Source: an uncultured Streptomyces sp.
GTDB taxonomy: Bacteria; Actinomycetota; Actinomycetes; Streptomycetales; Streptomycetaceae
Length of the DNA: 10,550 nucleotides
Assembly: GCA_946480485.1 (NCBI GenBank)
Contig: CAMLJW010000158.1
Coordinates: 1 to 10,550 of the forward strand
Direction of reading: 5' to 3'
In this document: one piece after another, positions 9,453 through 10,550 of the stretch
Layout: each line of letters begins with the position of its first letter
Numbering within the stretch: position 1 is the stretch's first letter
Program-made: the position numbers and the translations under genes
Notes under the pieces: model-generated
What the model saw: the letters and a program-made list of their open reading frames with translations, nothing else
Databases searched by the model: none
Told to the model about the DNA's origin: nothing

Positions 9453-10550
9453 ATGAGCACGCCCTTTCCTTTCACTGCCGTTGTCGGACAGGACGATCTG
9501 CGGTTGGCGCTGCTCCTCAACGCGGTGAGCCCTGCGGTGGGTGGAGTCCTGGTCCGAGGAGAGAAGGGGACGGCGAAGAGCACCGCTGTACGCGCCCTGT
9601 CGGCGCTCATGCCGGAGGTGAACGTCGTCGCCGGGTGCCGGTTCTCGTGCGCGCCCGGCTCACCCGATCCGGGGTGTCCCGACGGGCCGCACGAGGTGGG
9701 GTCCGGCGTGTCGCGGGCGGCCCGGATGGTCGAGCTTCCGGTCGGCGCCTCCGAGGACCGCCTCGTGGGCGCCCTCGACATCGAGCGTGCGCTGGCGGAG
9801 GGCGTCAAGGCGTTCGAGCCGGGGCTGCTGGCCGACGCTCATCGCGGCATTCTCTACGTCGACGAAGTGAACCTGCTGCACGACCACTTGGTCGACCTGC
9901 TGCTCGACGCCGCCGCCATGGGGGCGTCGTACGTCGAGCGCGAGGGCGTCTCGGTGCGGCATGCCGCGCGGTTCCTGCTCGTCGGGACCATGAATCCCGA
10001 AGAGGGCGAGCTGCGGCCGCAGTTGCTCGACCGGTTCGGGCTGACGGTGGAGGTGGCTGCCTCGCGTGAGCCCGATCAGCGGGTGGAGGTCGTACGGCGG
10101 CGGCTCGCGTACGACGACGATCCGGACGGGTTCACCGCGCGCTGGTCCGACGAGGAGTCGGCGGTACGGGCCCGGATCGTGGCGGCGCGGGAGCTGCTGC
10201 CGTCCGTTCGGCTGGGCGACGGGGCGCTGCGGCAGATCGCGGCGACCTGTGCGGCGTTCGAGGTCGACGGGATGCGGGCGGACATCGTGATGGCGCGGAC
10301 GGCGACGGCGCTGGCCGCGTGGGCCGGGCGGACCGACGTCCTCGCGGAGGATGTGCGGCAGGCGGCGCTGCTCGCGCTGCCGCATCGGCGGCGGCGCAAT
10401 CCCTTCGACGCGCCGGGGCTCGACGAGGACAAACTCGACGAGACACTGGAGGAGTTCGGGGGGCAGGACGACGACGATCCCGATCCCGGTCCGGACGGGC
10501 CCGGGGGTGGCGGACAGCCGCCGCAGGACAGGCCGGACGGCGGGTACGGC
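9453..10550 (+). CDS. ChlI/ChlD-type cobalt chelatase AAA+ subunit, N-terminal part
   Basis: This frame opens at ATG 9453, with AAGGAG at 9437-9442, and stays open for 366 codons to the window edge. The AAA+ domain resembles the magnesium chelatase I subunit. It has Walker [10 protein letters not shown] (residues 36-44), Walker [10 protein letters not shown] (132-140, Asp137-Glu138), a sensor region [20 protein letters not shown] from about 178, and the helical lid ending near [11 protein letters not shown]. From about residue 326 an acidic, Pro-Gly-rich linker begins ([14 protein letters not shown]). This is the usual bridge to a ChlD/BchD-like von Willebrand A domain, which would lie beyond the edge. 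A fused I-D protein of this kind is the expected ATPase partner of actinobacterial CobN. Cys62, Cys66 and Cys75 sit in an insert after Walker A. The 169-base gap from cobN suggests looser coupling than upstream, but the same operon is likely. Confidence 0.93.
   Translation, partial: MSTPFPFTAVVGQDDLRLALLLNAVSPAVGGVLVRGEKGTAKSTAVRALSALMPEVNVVAGCRFSCAPGSPDPGCPDGPHEVGSGVSRAARMVELPVGASEDRLVGALDIERALAEGVKAFEPGLLADAHRGILYVDEVNLLHDHLVDLLLDAAAMGASYVEREGVSVRHAARFLLVGTMNPEEGELRPQLLDRFGLTVEVAASREPDQRVEVVRRRLAYDDDPDGFTARWSDEESAVRARIVAARELLPSVRLGDGALRQIAATCAAFEVDGMRADIVMARTATALAAWAGRTDVLAEDVRQAALLALPHRRRRNPFDAPGLDEDKLDETLEEFGGQDDDDPDPGPDGPGGGGQPPQDRPDGGYG

Overview
The window reads as chromosomal DNA of a Streptomyces or a close relative. 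GC content is very high, codons in the convincing genes end almost always in G or C, and the gene order (PiT-type phosphate transporter, small membrane protein, then cobD-cobQ-cobN-chelatase) matches, from memory, the S. coelicolor SCO1845-SCO1850 neighbourhood. No database search was possible, so identities rest on motifs recognised by eye.

Region 1 (1 to about 690) is a gene graveyard. The left edge, read on the minus strand, encodes the middle of a response-regulator receiver domain joined to an unrelated N-terminus. Next comes a frameshifted fragment of a group II intron reverse transcriptase (172-323) on the plus strand. About 360 bases with no recognisable gene follow.

Region 2 (687-2368) is a phosphate-transport unit. 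It has a two-unit PHO box with a candidate -10 element, a PiT-family transporter, a 73-residue two-helix membrane protein, and a strong intrinsic terminator.

Region 3 (2369-3027) is regulatory DNA. It holds an 18-bp tandem repeat, about 285 bases with nothing recognisable, a candidate promoter whose -35/-10 spacer lies almost wholly within an 18-bp perfect palindrome, a cobalamin riboswitch, and a 27-codon leader ORF with the only good ribosome binding site before cobD.

Region 4 (3028 to the right edge) is an aerobic (late cobalt insertion) cobalamin biosynthesis operon. It encodes CobD/CbiB (adenosylcobinamide-phosphate synthase), CobQ/CbiP (adenosylcobyric acid synthase), CobN (large cobaltochelatase subunit) and the start of a ChlI/ChlD-type chelatase AAA+ partner that runs off the window. 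The first three genes are coupled by 4-base ATGA overlaps. The run is then broken by a 169-base gap before the chelatase, which contains two degenerate type I-E-like CRISPR repeats with exactly 61-nt spacing and no cas genes in view. CobN and the chelatase insert cobalt, CobQ amidates the corrin, and CobD attaches the aminopropanol arm; the riboswitch makes the pathway feedback-controlled by its product.
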